This document shows positions 43,253 to 51,935 of a DNA stretch of 64,000 nucleotides, piece by piece (within the stretch, counting starts at the first letter, position 1; every line of letters starts with the position of its first letter). Under the pieces are notes generated by a model, which did no database searches, was not told the origin of the DNA, and saw only the letters and a list, made by a program, of their open reading frames with translations. The DNA is taken from NCBI RefSeq assembly GCF_036345255.1, contig NZ_CP107783.1, forward strand, positions 5,502,001-5,566,000, in the 5' to 3' direction. The position numbers and the translations under genes are program-made. This DNA is from Streptomyces sp. NBC_00569. Its GTDB lineage: Bacteria; Actinomycetota; Actinomycetes; Streptomycetales; Streptomycetaceae.

Positions 43253-44821
43253 GTGCCCGACTACAAAGAACAAGCAGCACCTCCACCCGGCACGACCACC
43301 CCCGCGGACGCGGAAAGCAGCCGCGCCCCCGCGGACCCGGACAGCACTCCCCTCTCCACCCCCAACCTCCACAGAAGTCTCCGCCGCTTCGACATCACGG
43401 CGATGGCGGTGGCCGCGGTGATCTCCTTCGACACGGTGGGCCAGATCGCGACGGGCGGCGGAGAGGCGGTGACGTGGACGGCGGTCATCGCGGTCGCGTT
43501 CCTCGTCCCGTACGCGCTGCTCTTCGCGGAGACCGGCGCGGCCTTCCCCCAGGAGGGCGGCCCCTACGTCTGGGTGAAGCTGGCGTTCGGCCGGCTGACG
43601 GCGGCGATCACGACGCTCTTCTACTGGGTGACGAACCCGATCTGGCTGGGCGGCTCGCTCGTGTTCCTCGCGGCCCAGACCTGGGACGGCTTCGTGTTCC
43701 GCCTGGGCCAGGGCACGTTCGCGGACTACGCGTTCAAGACGGTGTTCATCTGGACGGCGATCCTCACGGCCGTGGTCTCGCTGCGCAAAGGCAAATGGAT
43801 CACCACGGCGGGGGCGGCGGCCAAGGTCCTCGCGCTCACCGTGTTCACGGCGACGGCAGTGGCGTACGGACTGGAGCACGGCTTCCAGGGGCTGACAGGA
43901 ACGGCGGACCACACCACCGCCACCTTCACCCCCACGACAGCCGGCTTCCTGGCGCTCGTCCCGGTACTCCTCTTCGCGTACGTGGGCTTCGAGGCCCCGA
44001 ACGCGGCGGGCGAGGAGATGCACAACCCGCAGCGCGACGTCCCCACGGCCCTCGGACGCTCCGCGGCGATCGCGGCGGCCTGCTATCTGCTCCCCGTCCT
44101 GGCGATCCTCTCCGTGGTCCCGCCCGGCAAGGTGACCGGCATCGGCGGCTTCATGGAGGGCGCCCAGACCATCTTCACGATCTACGGAGGCGCAAGCGGC
44201 GCACTCCTGAAGGCGATCGCGCTCCTCTTCGTCTTCGCGCTCCTCACCCAGGGCAGCGCCTGGATGATCGTCAGCGACCGGATGCAGGCGATGGCGGCGG
44301 CGGACGGCGGCTTCTTCAGCCGCAAGCTGGGCGCGTTCCACCCGGCGCTGGGCACACCGGTACGCACGAACCTGCTGTCGGGGGCGATCGCGACGGTGTT
44401 CATGGTGGCGGCGATGCGGCTCGCGGACGGCGACGCGGCGGCGGTGTTCTCGGTCGTCCTGACCGTCGCGGTGACGACGCTGCTGCTCTCGTACCTGACG
44501 GTGATCCCGGCCCTGGCGGTCCTGCGCCTGCGGCACCGGGACGTGCCGCGCCCGTACCGCGTCCCCTTCGGGACGAAGGGGTTCATGATCTGCGCGGCGC
44601 TGGTCTACGCGTGGATCCTGACCGGCTCATGGGCGGCCCTGTTCCCGGGCACGCTGGAGGCGCTGCTGGGCATCACGTACGACTTCCACGACACGTGGGG
44701 GGTGTCGCGGACGGCGTTCGAGGCATTCACGCTGGGCACGGTGGTCGCCCTGCTGCTCATCGGAACCATCGGTCACGCGGTGGCCGGAAAGGCGAACACC
44801 CGCGCGCGTGTGCGCCGTTGA
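43253..44821 (+). CDS. APC-family amino acid/polyamine permease
   Basis: 522 residues from GTG 43253 (CGAGGACAC upstream), with about 12 hydrophobic segments after a 45-residue Pro/Ala-rich cytoplasmic N-terminus. The APC opening ITAMAVAAVISFDTVGQIATG (in part, about 49-67) and FAETGAAFPQEGGPYVWVKLAFG (in part, about 88-108) are clear, as is FAYVGFEAPNAAGEEMHNP (about 242). It lies 86 bp after the aminotransferase and is presumably the importer for the pathway. Confidence 0.9.
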   Translation: MPDYKEQAAPPPGTTTPADAESSRAPADPDSTPLSTPNLHRSLRRFDITAMAVAAVISFDTVGQIATGGGEAVTWTAVIAVAFLVPYALLFAETGAAFPQEGGPYVWVKLAFGRLTAAITTLFYWVTNPIWLGGSLVFLAAQTWDGFVFRLGQGTFADYAFKTVFIWTAILTAVVSLRKGKWITTAGAAAKVLALTVFTATAVAYGLEHGFQGLTGTADHTTATFTPTTAGFLALVPVLLFAYVGFEAPNAAGEEMHNPQRDVPTALGRSAAIAAACYLLPVLAILSVVPPGKVTGIGGFMEGAQTIFTIYGGASGALLKAIALLFVFALLTQGSAWMIVSDRMQAMAAADGGFFSRKLGAFHPALGTPVRTNLLSGAIATVFMVAAMRLADGDAAAVFSVVLTVAVTTLLLSYLTVIPALAVLRLRHRDVPRPYRVPFGTKGFMICAALVYAWILTGSWAALFPGTLEALLGITYDFHDTWGVSRTAFEAFTLGTVVALLLIGTIGHAVAGKANTRARVRR

Positions 44822-44882
44822 CGCGCCCGTCGGGCTGGGCATGAACTGAGGGACAGGCAGTTCGCCCCGAGGAGGGAACACC

Positions 44883-45032
44883 ATGGCCGAGTCCCCCACC
44901 CCCGAAGCCGTCGTAGAGCAGCCCACGGAAGTCGCGCAGCCGCACCGGCTGGTCCTGCTAGGCGCCTGCGGCTGCGGCTCGGGCTGCGGCTGCGGCTGCC
45001 AGTCGGGCGCGCCGTGCCAGTGCGGCGGCTGA
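44883..45032 (+). CDS. 49-residue Cys-rich peptide
   Basis: ATG 44883 has a strong ribosome binding site (GAGGAGGGAACACC). The product has an acidic N-terminal half (MAESPTPEAVVEQPTEVAQP), then LVLLGA and a Cys/Gly cluster with seven Cys at residues 29, 31, 35, 37, 39, 45 and 47 (CGCGSGCGCGC, then CQC). A perfect 17-bp terminator follows 21 bp after the stop, which supports a real transcript. A metallothionein-like metal-binding role or a precursor peptide is possible; neither can be shown. It lies 61 bp after the permease and could be on its transcript. Confidence 0.72.
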   Translation: MAESPTPEAVVEQPTEVAQPHRLVLLGACGCGSGCGCGCQSGAPCQCGG

Positions 45033-45053
45033 TCGGGCCGACATGACGGAACA

Positions 45054-45094
45054 GGACGGGGGCCCCGCACCACACAGGTGCGGGGCCCCCGTCC
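45054..45094. terminator. Bidirectional terminator between Cys-rich gene and phoU
   Basis: A perfect 17-bp GC-rich stem (45054-45070 with 45078-45094) and a 7-nt loop between convergent genes. Confidence 0.8.
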
Positions 45095-45121
45095 GGCAGG
45101 TCACCCCGAGAGGCGGCCGGC

Positions 45122-45805
45122 TCAGCTGCCGTCGACGGGCTGCGGCTGCGGCGCCTGGAGCTCGTCGGCGTGCTCACCGGTCACGAGATACACCACACGC
45201 TTGGCCACGGAGACCGCGTGATCGGCGAAGCGCTCGTAGTAACGGCCCAGCAGCGTCACGTCCACGGCGGTCTCGATGCCGTGCTTCCACCGGTCGTCCA
45301 TCAGATGCTGGAACAGCGTCCGGTGCAGCTGGTCCATCTCGTCGTCGTCCTGCTCCAGCTGGAGCGCGAGGTCGACGTCCTTGGTGATGATGACCTCGGC
45401 GGACTTCGCCATGAGCCGCTGCGCGAGCTGCCCCATCTCCAGGACGGTCGCGTGGAGGTCGTGCGGAACGGCCTGGTCCGGGAACCGCAGCCGGGCGAGC
45501 TTGGCGACGTGCTGCGCCAGGTCACCGCTGCGCTCCAGGTCCGCGCTCATCCGCAGCGAGGTCACGACGATCCGCAGATCCGTGGCGACGGGCTGCTGGC
45601 GCGCGAGCAGGGCTATCGCCCTCGCCTCCAGGTCATGCTGCAGATCGTCGACCTTCTGATCCGCCGCGATGACACTCTCGGCCAGCTTCAGGTCGGCGTC
45701 GAGCATGGCCGTGGTGGCGCGCCCGATCGCCGACCCGACAAGGCGGGCCATCTCGACCAGGCCCTCGCCGATCGAGTCAAGTTCCTCGTGGTACGCGTCA
45801 CGCAT
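45122..45805 (-). CDS. phoU: Phosphate-system regulator PhoU
   Basis: 227 residues from ATG 45805 (GAGGGACA upstream), the normal length. Two PhoU three-helix bundles: MRDAYHEELDSIGEGLVEMA (in part) with LVVTSLRMSADLERSGDLAQH-type helix (about 83-100), and the second with LGRYYERFADHAVSVAKRVV (in part, about 187-205), each carrying the metal-binding acidic motif (E/D-R-x-x-D). It links the Pst transporter to the PhoR kinase. It is divergent from phoR-phoP and shares an intergenic region with a PHO box. Confidence 0.95.
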   Translation of the reverse strand: MRDAYHEELDSIGEGLVEMARLVGSAIGRATTAMLDADLKLAESVIAADQKVDDLQHDLEARAIALLARQQPVATDLRIVVTSLRMSADLERSGDLAQHVAKLARLRFPDQAVPHDLHATVLEMGQLAQRLMAKSAEVIITKDVDLALQLEQDDDEMDQLHRTLFQHLMDDRWKHGIETAVDVTLLGRYYERFADHAVSVAKRVVYLVTGEHADELQAPQPQPVDGS

Positions 45806-45888
45806 ACAACTGTCCCTCTCACTCACTGCGTGGGGCTGCTGTGCCCCACGCTCCCACGTTCGGCCCTGTACGCGTCCGTTTCCGTCAC

Positions 45889-45921
45889 CTCAAATGAATC
45901 ACCCCTGTATCCAAGGTGAAC
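45889..45921 (-). promoter_or_regulatory. PHO box (three 11-nt repeats) in the phoU-phoR intergenic region
   Basis: On the minus strand the 11-nt units GTTCACCTTGG (45921-45911), ATACAGGGGTG (45910-45900) and ATTCATTTGAG (45899-45889) are exactly in phase. The first is nearly the consensus PhoP direct-repeat unit and the others are weaker. This is the known architecture of PhoP sites in Streptomyces and implies autoregulation. Confidence 0.75.
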
Positions 45922-45994
45922 TCTGGGCGACGAGTGTTCGAGCTACCACTCGGACGGCTGTGGGCAGCGCTTGCGAGGCGCATAACCTGGGGGC

Positions 45995-47272
45995 ATGGAC
46001 GTGAACGCGGCGGTCGCCGCAGCGGCAGCGATCGCCGGGGTGTGCACCGGCGTGATCGCCATGCTGGCGTTTCGCTGGAGCGAACGCGACCAGAAACGCC
46101 CCACCCGTACTTCCCTGCACACGGACCCGGTCCTTCCGCCCGGCGTCGACACCGTCCTCTCCGTACTGCGCTCCTCCGCCGTCGTCCTGGACGAGGCGGA
46201 CAGCGTCGTCAAGGCCAGCTCGGCGGCGTACGCCCTCGGCCTGGTCAGAGGCGGCAAGCTGGCCGTGGAGCCGATGCTCCTCATGGCCAGGGACACCCGC
46301 CGTGACGGAGAGATACGGCAGGTCGAGCTCGACCTGCCCCGCCGCGGCACCGGCCGCGGGGACGCCCTCGCGGTCTCCGCACGGGTGGCCCCCCTCGGCT
46401 CCCGCCTGGTCCTGCTCCTCGTGGAGGACCTGACGGAGGCCCGGCGCATCGAGGCGGTCCGCCGCGACTTCGTGGCGAACGTCAGCCACGAGCTGAAGAC
46501 CCCGGTCGGCGCGCTCAGCCTCCTCTCCGAGGCGGTCATGGACGCGTCCGACGACCCGGAGGCGGTGGAGCGCTTCGCAGGCAGGATGCAGATCGAGGCG
46601 ACCCGCCTGACGAACCTGGTCCAGGAGCTCATCGACCTGTCCCGGGTGCAGAACGACGACCCGCTGGAGGACGCCGAGCCGGTCCGCGTCGACGAACTCG
46701 TCGCCGAGGCGATCGACCGCTGCCGCCACCAGGCCGGCACGAAGCAGATCACCATGGCCGCGGGAGGCACGGCGGATCTCCAGATCTGGGGCAACCGCGG
46801 CCAGCTCGCCGCGGCTCTCGGCAACCTCGTCGAGAACGCCGTCAACTACAGCCCGGCCCGAACCCGCGTGGGCATAGCCGCGCGCCGGGTCAGCGCACCC
46901 GGCGGAGACCTCATAGAAGTGGCGGTCACCGACCAGGGCCTCGGCATCTCCGACAAGGACAAGGAGCGCATCTTCGAGCGCTTCTACCGAGTCGACCCGG
47001 CCCGCTCCCGGGCCACCGGCGGCACGGGCCTCGGCCTCGCCATCGTCAAGCACGTGGCTGCCTCGCACGGCGGGGAAGTCACCGTATGGAGCTCCGAAGG
47101 CCAGGGCTCCACGTTCACCCTGCGGCTGCCGGAGGCAGGCGCGACCCGCGACCGCGGCCCAGGACACGTAGGCGGCGACGCATACGGACACCACGACGGC
47201 AACGACGCCGTCGGGCCCGACGAGACAACCGCATACGACCCCATTCCTGCCGCCCCGGAGGTCCTTCCGTGA
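45995..47272 (+). CDS. phoR: Phosphate sensor histidine kinase PhoR (SenX3-like)
   Basis: 425 residues. One TM segment (about 5-25), a degenerate PAS-like domain (about 50-145), the dimerization/phosphoacceptor helix FVANVSHELKTPVG (His 165) and HATPase with N box NLVENAVNYSPA (about 282), G1 DQGLGI and G2 GGTGLGLAIVKH. The C-terminal 45 residues are disordered. ATG 45995 lies 6 nt after TAACCT, so the operon mRNA is probably leaderless. Its stop overlaps phoP by 4 nt. Confidence 0.95.
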   Translation: MDVNAAVAAAAAIAGVCTGVIAMLAFRWSERDQKRPTRTSLHTDPVLPPGVDTVLSVLRSSAVVLDEADSVVKASSAAYALGLVRGGKLAVEPMLLMARDTRRDGEIRQVELDLPRRGTGRGDALAVSARVAPLGSRLVLLLVEDLTEARRIEAVRRDFVANVSHELKTPVGALSLLSEAVMDASDDPEAVERFAGRMQIEATRLTNLVQELIDLSRVQNDDPLEDAEPVRVDELVAEAIDRCRHQAGTKQITMAAGGTADLQIWGNRGQLAAALGNLVENAVNYSPARTRVGIAARRVSAPGGDLIEVAVTDQGLGISDKDKERIFERFYRVDPARSRATGGTGLGLAIVKHVAASHGGEVTVWSSEGQGSTFTLRLPEAGATRDRGPGHVGGDAYGHHDGNDAVGPDETTAYDPIPAAPEVLP

Positions 47273-47949
47273 CCCGAGTGCTCGTCGTCGAGGACGAGGA
47301 ATCCTTCTCCGACGCCCTGTCGTACATGCTTCGCAAGGAGGGTTTCGAGGTCGCCATCGCGGCCACCGGACCGGACGGACTCGACGAGTTCGAGCGCAAC
47401 GGCGCCGACCTCGTCCTGCTCGATCTGATGCTGCCGGGCCTGCCCGGCACCGAGGTCTGCCGCCAGCTGCGCGGCCGGTCCAACGTCCCCGTCATCATGG
47501 TGACCGCCAAGGACAGCGAGATCGACAAGGTCGTGGGCCTCGAGATAGGAGCCGACGACTACGTCACCAAGCCCTTCTCGTCCCGCGAGCTGGTCGCCCG
47601 CATCCGCGCCGTCCTGCGCCGCCGGGGCGAGCCCGAGGAGGTCGCCCCGCAGGCCCTGGAGGCCGGCCCGGTCCGCATGGACGTGGACCGCCACGTCGTC
47701 ACGGTCTCCGGCTCCAAGGTCGACCTGCCCCTCAAGGAGTTCGACCTCCTGGAGATGCTCCTGCGCAACGCGGGCCGCGTCCTGACCCGCATGCAGCTGA
47801 TCGACCGCGTGTGGGGCGCCGACTACGTGGGCGACACCAAGACGCTCGACGTCCACGTCAAGCGCCTCCGCGCCAAGATCGAGCCCGACCCGGGAGCCCC
47901 GCGCTACCTGGTGACGGTGCGCGGCCTGGGCTACAAGTTCGAGCCGTAG
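47269..47949 (+). CDS. phoP: Phosphate response regulator PhoP
   Basis: 226 residues; GTG 47269 overlaps the phoR stop (GTGA). The receiver domain (1-120) has Asp 8-9, phospho-acceptor Asp 52 in LLDLMLPG, Thr in MVTAKD and Lys in VTKPFSS. The winged HTH of the OmpR/PhoB type is at about 130-226 (LKEFDLLEMLLRNAGRVLT, VDVHVKRLRAKIEP-like block, TVRGLGYKFEP). It activates phosphate scavenging and represses secondary metabolism in Streptomyces. Confidence 0.96.
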   Translation: MTRVLVVEDEESFSDALSYMLRKEGFEVAIAATGPDGLDEFERNGADLVLLDLMLPGLPGTEVCRQLRGRSNVPVIMVTAKDSEIDKVVGLEIGADDYVTKPFSSRELVARIRAVLRRRGEPEEVAPQALEAGPVRMDVDRHVVTVSGSKVDLPLKEFDLLEMLLRNAGRVLTRMQLIDRVWGADYVGDTKTLDVHVKRLRAKIEPDPGAPRYLVTVRGLGYKFEP

Positions 47950-47986
47950 ACCGCCGGGTCACGGCGGTGACCCAGCAACGGAACGC

Positions 47987-48023
47987 CGAAGGGCGGGACC
48001 CCCACCGGGGGTCCCGCCCTTCG
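47987..48023. terminator. Bidirectional terminator after phoP
   Basis: A perfect 17-bp stem (47987-48003 with 48007-48023) with a 3-nt loop, between phoP and the convergent lipoprotein gene. Confidence 0.8.
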
Positions 48024-48041
48024 CGATTGCCACGTACGTGC

Positions 48042-48686
48042 TCAGTGCCCGGCGGCGGGGCTGCCCGAGGCCGACTCGGACGGCGAGACGGAGCCGGACG
48101 GGGTGGCCTCCCCGGAGGGCGTCGCGGAGCCGGACGCGGACTCCGACGGCTCCGTGCTGGGCACGGCCGGGATCTCGCTCGGCCCCCACTTCTTGAAGTA
48201 GCTCTCGGCCGGCACGACGAACGACTGGATCTTGACGGCGCCCGTGGTGCTGAACGTGAAGGTCAGCGCCCGCACGTCACCGTCGAGGTCGGCGGTGCGG
48301 CTGTTGGGCAGCTGCGCGGACGCGTTGCCCTCCCCGCCGAGCACGAGGGAGCCGCCGGCCGGGATCGTCACGGACTTCTTGCCGTCGGCGGCCGACAGCT
48401 CGGCCTTCTGGCCGACGCCGTCGAGCACGACCGAGTCGAGGGTCTGGGCCTTGGAGCCATTGTTGAAGAGCGTCGCGGTCACGACGGCCGGACCCGTGGA
48501 CTTCAGGTCGGGCTGCGTGATCACGGTGGCGTTCTGGATCCGGATGTCCCCGACGGAGGTCTCCGCGTTGTCCGGCTTGACCTCCAGCGTCTGGGCGTTG
48601 TTTCCGGCGCCGCACGCGGCGAGCGAGGCGATCGAGAACGCGAGGGCGGCGGCGGCGAGGGTGCCGCGTCGAAGGCTGCTGCTCAC
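48042..48686 (-). CDS. DUF461-type secreted lipoprotein
   Basis: 214 residues from GTG 48686 (AAGGAG upstream). The lipoprotein signal is at residues 1-25 (lipobox LAAC, Cys 25), followed by a beta-rich domain of the DUF461/PCu(A)C-like kind (about 30-170: VGDIRIQNATVIT, VVTATLFNNGSKAQTL, TIPAGGSLVLGG) and a Ser/Pro/Glu-rich disordered tail (about 175-214). It is probably anchored outside the cell; a copper-chaperone-like role is a guess from the fold, and the His/Met metal motif of PCu(A)C is not evident. Confidence 0.82.
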   Translation of the reverse strand: MSSSLRRGTLAAAALAFSIASLAACGAGNNAQTLEVKPDNAETSVGDIRIQNATVITQPDLKSTGPAVVTATLFNNGSKAQTLDSVVLDGVGQKAELSAADGKKSVTIPAGGSLVLGGEGNASAQLPNSRTADLDGDVRALTFTFSTTGAVKIQSFVVPAESYFKKWGPSEIPAVPSTEPSESASGSATPSGEATPSGSVSPSESASGSPAAGH

Positions 48687-49361
48687 GGCGGCGGCAACTC
48701 CTTGAACGTGGGCGGTAAGGGTCTGGACGCCCTGGACGGGTGTAAAGCCGCCCTAAGGGTCTGTCAGCGGGCTTAGGTTACCGAGCCGTTCGCGAGCCGC
48801 TGCACCCGACCCGCCCCTAGGGGGTTTCGGATGGATCTCGGCACCGGCCGAACTCCCGCTCCGACCGCGGCGCGCACGGCCCGCCCCACCCTTGATCACA
48901 CCCCCGCCGCCCCCCTCGCCCCCTCTCACCTCACCAAACGTGACAGGCCCCATTGGCCTCCCGTTCACCATTCACATAAGGCCGCGGGGCCGCTCCTGCG
49001 GATTTCCGGTAAGGAATGCATGGCGGTACGGAAAATCGATCACCCGCCACGGTGATCAATTCTGGATTCAGGTCGCACGCGTCTCCGACTCACCGAACGG
49101 AGTAGCGGAAGTGCAACGCTTCGAACCGCGCAAACCGGGACGTTCAACCCCCTGCGGACCCTTCCAGGTAGGTGTAACGTGCGCGTTTCGGCTCTGCCGA
49201 AGAGCCGCTCCCACCTGCGAATACCCCCTTCCGCAGGCCCTCCGCAGCACGTTCCGGTTGTGGTTGTCAAGCCCCGAGATATGCCCTGACCTGCGAAAAC
49301 GCCATTCAGAAGACGCCGTTTCCGTGTTACCCTGGATAGCCACGGAAGGGGTACCTGTCAC
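48687..49361. other. 675-bp intergenic region upstream of carD
   Basis: No supported gene. It holds an inverted repeat GATCACC-N6-GGTGATC at 49038-49057 and a TACCCT box at 49328-49333 that could be the carD -10. Short frames on both strands lack ribosome binding sites and motifs. The length and the hairpin leave room for a regulatory RNA or several carD promoters. Confidence 0.5.
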
Positions 49362-49844
49362 ATGACGTTCAAGGTTGGCGACACCGTGGTCTATCCCCAT
49401 CACGGGGCCGCGCTGATCGAGGCTATCGAAACTCGCCAGATCAAAGGCGTGGACAAGACCTACTTGGTGCTGAAGGTCGCGCAGGGTGACCTGACGGTGC
49501 GTGTGCCAGCGGACAATGCGGAGTTCGTCGGCGTACGTGATGTGGTCGGTCAGGACGGTCTCGACCGGGTCTTCGAGGTGCTTCGCGCGCCGTACGCCGA
49601 AGAGCCCACGAACTGGTCGCGCCGCTACAAGGCAAATCTCGAGAAGCTCGCCTCCGGCGATGTCATCAAGGTCGCGGAAGTTGTCCGTGACCTGTGGCGT
49701 CGGGAGCGTGAGCGCGGACTGTCCGCAGGTGAGAAGCGCATGCTCGCCAAGGCACGGCAGATCCTGGTGAGCGAGCTCGCGCTCGCTGAGAACACGAACG
49801 AGGACAAGGCCGAGGCCCTGCTCGACGAGGTTCTCGCGTCCTGA
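49362..49844 (+). CDS. carD: CarD-family RNA polymerase-binding regulator
   Basis: 160 residues, the typical actinobacterial length. The N-terminal RNAP-interaction domain opens with [20 protein letters not shown] (in part) and the helical C-terminal DNA-binding domain contains [20 protein letters not shown] and [20 protein letters not shown] (in part), including the Trp used to stabilize the open complex. It binds the RNA polymerase beta subunit and promotes open-complex formation, mainly at rRNA and housekeeping promoters. ispD-ispF follow 292 bp downstream; that gap shows nothing I can name. Confidence 0.95.
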   Translation: MTFKVGDTVVYPHHGAALIEAIETRQIKGVDKTYLVLKVAQGDLTVRVPADNAEFVGVRDVVGQDGLDRVFEVLRAPYAEEPTNWSRRYKANLEKLASGDVIKVAEVVRDLWRRERERGLSAGEKRMLAKARQILVSELALAENTNEDKAEALLDEVLAS

Positions 49845-50136
49845 CGCGTGCCCTGACCGGCACGCGGCTGCGACAAGAAGTCCCGGGCGAAAGCCCAGGC
49901 GCATGAATAATGCCGCGGTGCCCGCTGACCCTGATGGTGTCGCCGGGCGCTGCGGCATGTTCGTACCCGCACTTTGTGCCTACGCGTGGCGCCTTACCGC
50001 TTGACTCAGTTGGTGTGCCGGGCCCGGGCAGCTGGCTCGACCGGATGTCACGGAAGGGGTCCGGTCAAGGCGTCGCGCCCGGCACTGGTGTTGGCCATAC
50101 CCACCTCGGTCGAGCACACAAACCTGAACGGAAGCG

Positions 50137-50880
50137 ATGTCTGACGAAACGCGGCCCTCGCGCACCGCGGCCGTGATTCCGGCCGCCGGCCGGGGCGTAC
50201 GCCTCGGCCCGGGCGCCCCCAAAGCACTCCGCGCGCTCAACGGCACCCCGATGCTCATCCACGCCGTCCGGGCGATGGCCGCCTCGCGGTCCGTCTCCCT
50301 CGTCGTCGTGGTCGCCCCGCCCGACGAGGCGTCCGCCGCCGAGGTGAAGACCCTCCTCGCCGACCACGCGCTGCCCGAGCGGACCGACTTCGTCGTCGTC
50401 CCCGGCGGCGAGACCCGCCAGGAGTCCGTGAAGCTCGGCCTCGACGCCCTGCCGCCCGGCATCGACGTCGTCCTCGTCCACGACGCGGCCCGCCCCCTGG
50501 TGCCCGTCGACACGGTCGACGGCGTCATCGAAGCCGTACGCGAAGGGGCTCCCGCCGTCGTCCCCGCGCTGCCCCTCGCCGACACCATCAAGCAGGTCGA
50601 GGCCCGTACCGACGGCGGCCCCGAGCTCGTCGTCGCGACGCCCGAGCGGGCCCGGCTGCGTGCCGTGCAGACCCCGCAGGGCTTCGACCGCGCGACGCTC
50701 GTGCGCGCCCACGAGACCGTCACCGACAACGTGACGGACGACGCCGGCATGGTCGAGCAGCTCGGCGAACCGGTCGTCGTCGTGCCCGGGCACGAGGAGG
50801 CCTTCAAGGTGACCCGCCCCCTCGACCTCGTGCTCGCCGAAGCCGTACTCGCCCGCAGGAGGGCCAACGATGGGTTCTGA
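50137..50880 (+). CDS. ispD: 2-C-methyl-D-erythritol 4-phosphate cytidylyltransferase
   Basis: 247 residues. The CTP-binding loop is [21 protein letters not shown] (in part, about 11-30), then [12 protein letters not shown] (about 111), [14 protein letters not shown] (about 188) and [10 protein letters not shown] (about 204). It makes CDP-methylerythritol in the non-mevalonate isoprenoid pathway. It overlaps ispF by 11 nt; the pair is commonly adjacent or fused. Confidence 0.95.
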   Translation: MSDETRPSRTAAVIPAAGRGVRLGPGAPKALRALNGTPMLIHAVRAMAASRSVSLVVVVAPPDEASAAEVKTLLADHALPERTDFVVVPGGETRQESVKLGLDALPPGIDVVLVHDAARPLVPVDTVDGVIEAVREGAPAVVPALPLADTIKQVEARTDGGPELVVATPERARLRAVQTPQGFDRATLVRAHETVTDNVTDDAGMVEQLGEPVVVVPGHEEAFKVTRPLDLVLAEAVLARRRANDGF

Positions 50881-51364
50881 GCCGCCGGTCATCCCTCTCG
50901 TCGGCATCGGCACCGACATCCACGCCTTCGAAGAGGGCCGCGAGCTGTGGTGCGCCGGCCTGAAGTGGGAGGGCGAGGGCCCCGGTCTCGCCGGGCACTC
51001 CGACGCCGACGTCGTCGCGCACGCCGCGTGCAACGCGCTGTTCTCCGCCGCCGGGCTCGGTGACCTCGGCGCCCACTTCGGCACCGGTCGCCCCGAGTGG
51101 TCCGGCGCGTCCGGGCTCACCCTGCTGACCGAGGCCGCCCGCATCGTGCGCGAGGCCGGCTTCACCATCGGCAACGTCGCCGTACAGGTCATCGGTCCCC
51201 GGCCGAAGATCGGGAAGCGGCGCGAGGAGGCGCAGAAGGTGCTGTCGGACGCCGCCGGCGCCCCGGTCTCCGTCTCCGGCGCCACCACCGACGGCCTGGG
51301 TTTCCCCGGTCGCGGCGACGGCCTCGCGGCGATCGCCACGGCACTGGTCGTCAGGACGGGCTGA
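50870..51364 (+). CDS. ispF: 2-C-methyl-D-erythritol 2,4-cyclodiphosphate synthase
   Basis: 164 residues. The metal site is Asp 16 and His 18 in GIGTDIHAF and His 51 in SDADVVAHA. The C-terminal [20 protein letters not shown] (in part) is the family end signature. It cyclizes CDP-ME-2-phosphate to MEcPP. It overlaps the end of ispD (ATG 50870), so translation is coupled. Confidence 0.95.
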   Translation: MGSEPPVIPLVGIGTDIHAFEEGRELWCAGLKWEGEGPGLAGHSDADVVAHAACNALFSAAGLGDLGAHFGTGRPEWSGASGLTLLTEAARIVREAGFTIGNVAVQVIGPRPKIGKRREEAQKVLSDAAGAPVSVSGATTDGLGFPGRGDGLAAIATALVVRTG

Positions 51365-51438
51365 AATACCGCTCCTGGGGCGGATGTTGGCGCAGTATCG
51401 AGTACTCGTACAGGCATCCCCCCAAGGAGTGAGGCTCC

Positions 51439-51843
51439 ATGTCCGCCCAGCTGTCCGACGAGCTCAAGGCGTTGCTCGACACCCCCGTCTTCATCACCGT
51501 CGCCACCATCCAGCCCGACGGGAGCCCGCAGGTGTCGCCTGTCTGGGTGAAGCGGGACGGGGACGACGTGCTGTTCTCCACGACCGTCGACCGGCGCAAG
51601 GAGAAGAACCTGCGCCGCGACCCCCGCGTCACCGTCGTCGTGCAGCCCGCCGACAACCCCTACGCCTACGCCGAGATCCGCGGCACCGCCGACCTCAGCA
51701 CCGAGGGCGGCCAGGAGCTCATCGACGAGCTGTCGCTCAAGTACACGGGCAAGCAGTACGCGGACTTCAATCCCCGCTCCGCCGACGACGCCGCGCGTGT
51801 CGTCGTGCGCATCACACCCCGCAAGGTCGTCGGCCGGATCTGA
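51439..51843 (+). CDS. PPOX-class F420-dependent enzyme (Rv1155-type)
   Basis: 134 residues. [22 protein letters not shown] (in part, about 16-35) and [20 protein letters not shown] (in part) are the F420-dependent PPOX pattern, ending in a typical [14 protein letters not shown] strand. Members reduce F420-dependent substrates or bind F420. GGAG 7 nt before ATG 51439. It lies between ispF and cysS. Confidence 0.85.
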   Translation: MSAQLSDELKALLDTPVFITVATIQPDGSPQVSPVWVKRDGDDVLFSTTVDRRKEKNLRRDPRVTVVVQPADNPYAYAEIRGTADLSTEGGQELIDELSLKYTGKQYADFNPRSADDAARVVVRITPRKVVGRI

Positions 51844-51935
51844 ACGGCGGCCTGACACACGTCACAACGTCACGGTTGCGCCCCGTGTCCCCAAGGGGTC
51901 GCGGGGCACTGCCTTGGGCCCACTACCCTGGAGGC

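Noticed and set aside
48892..49365. Plus-strand frame running into carD
   Set aside because: No ribosome binding site or motif, unusual amino-acid composition, and it overlaps the probable carD promoter.
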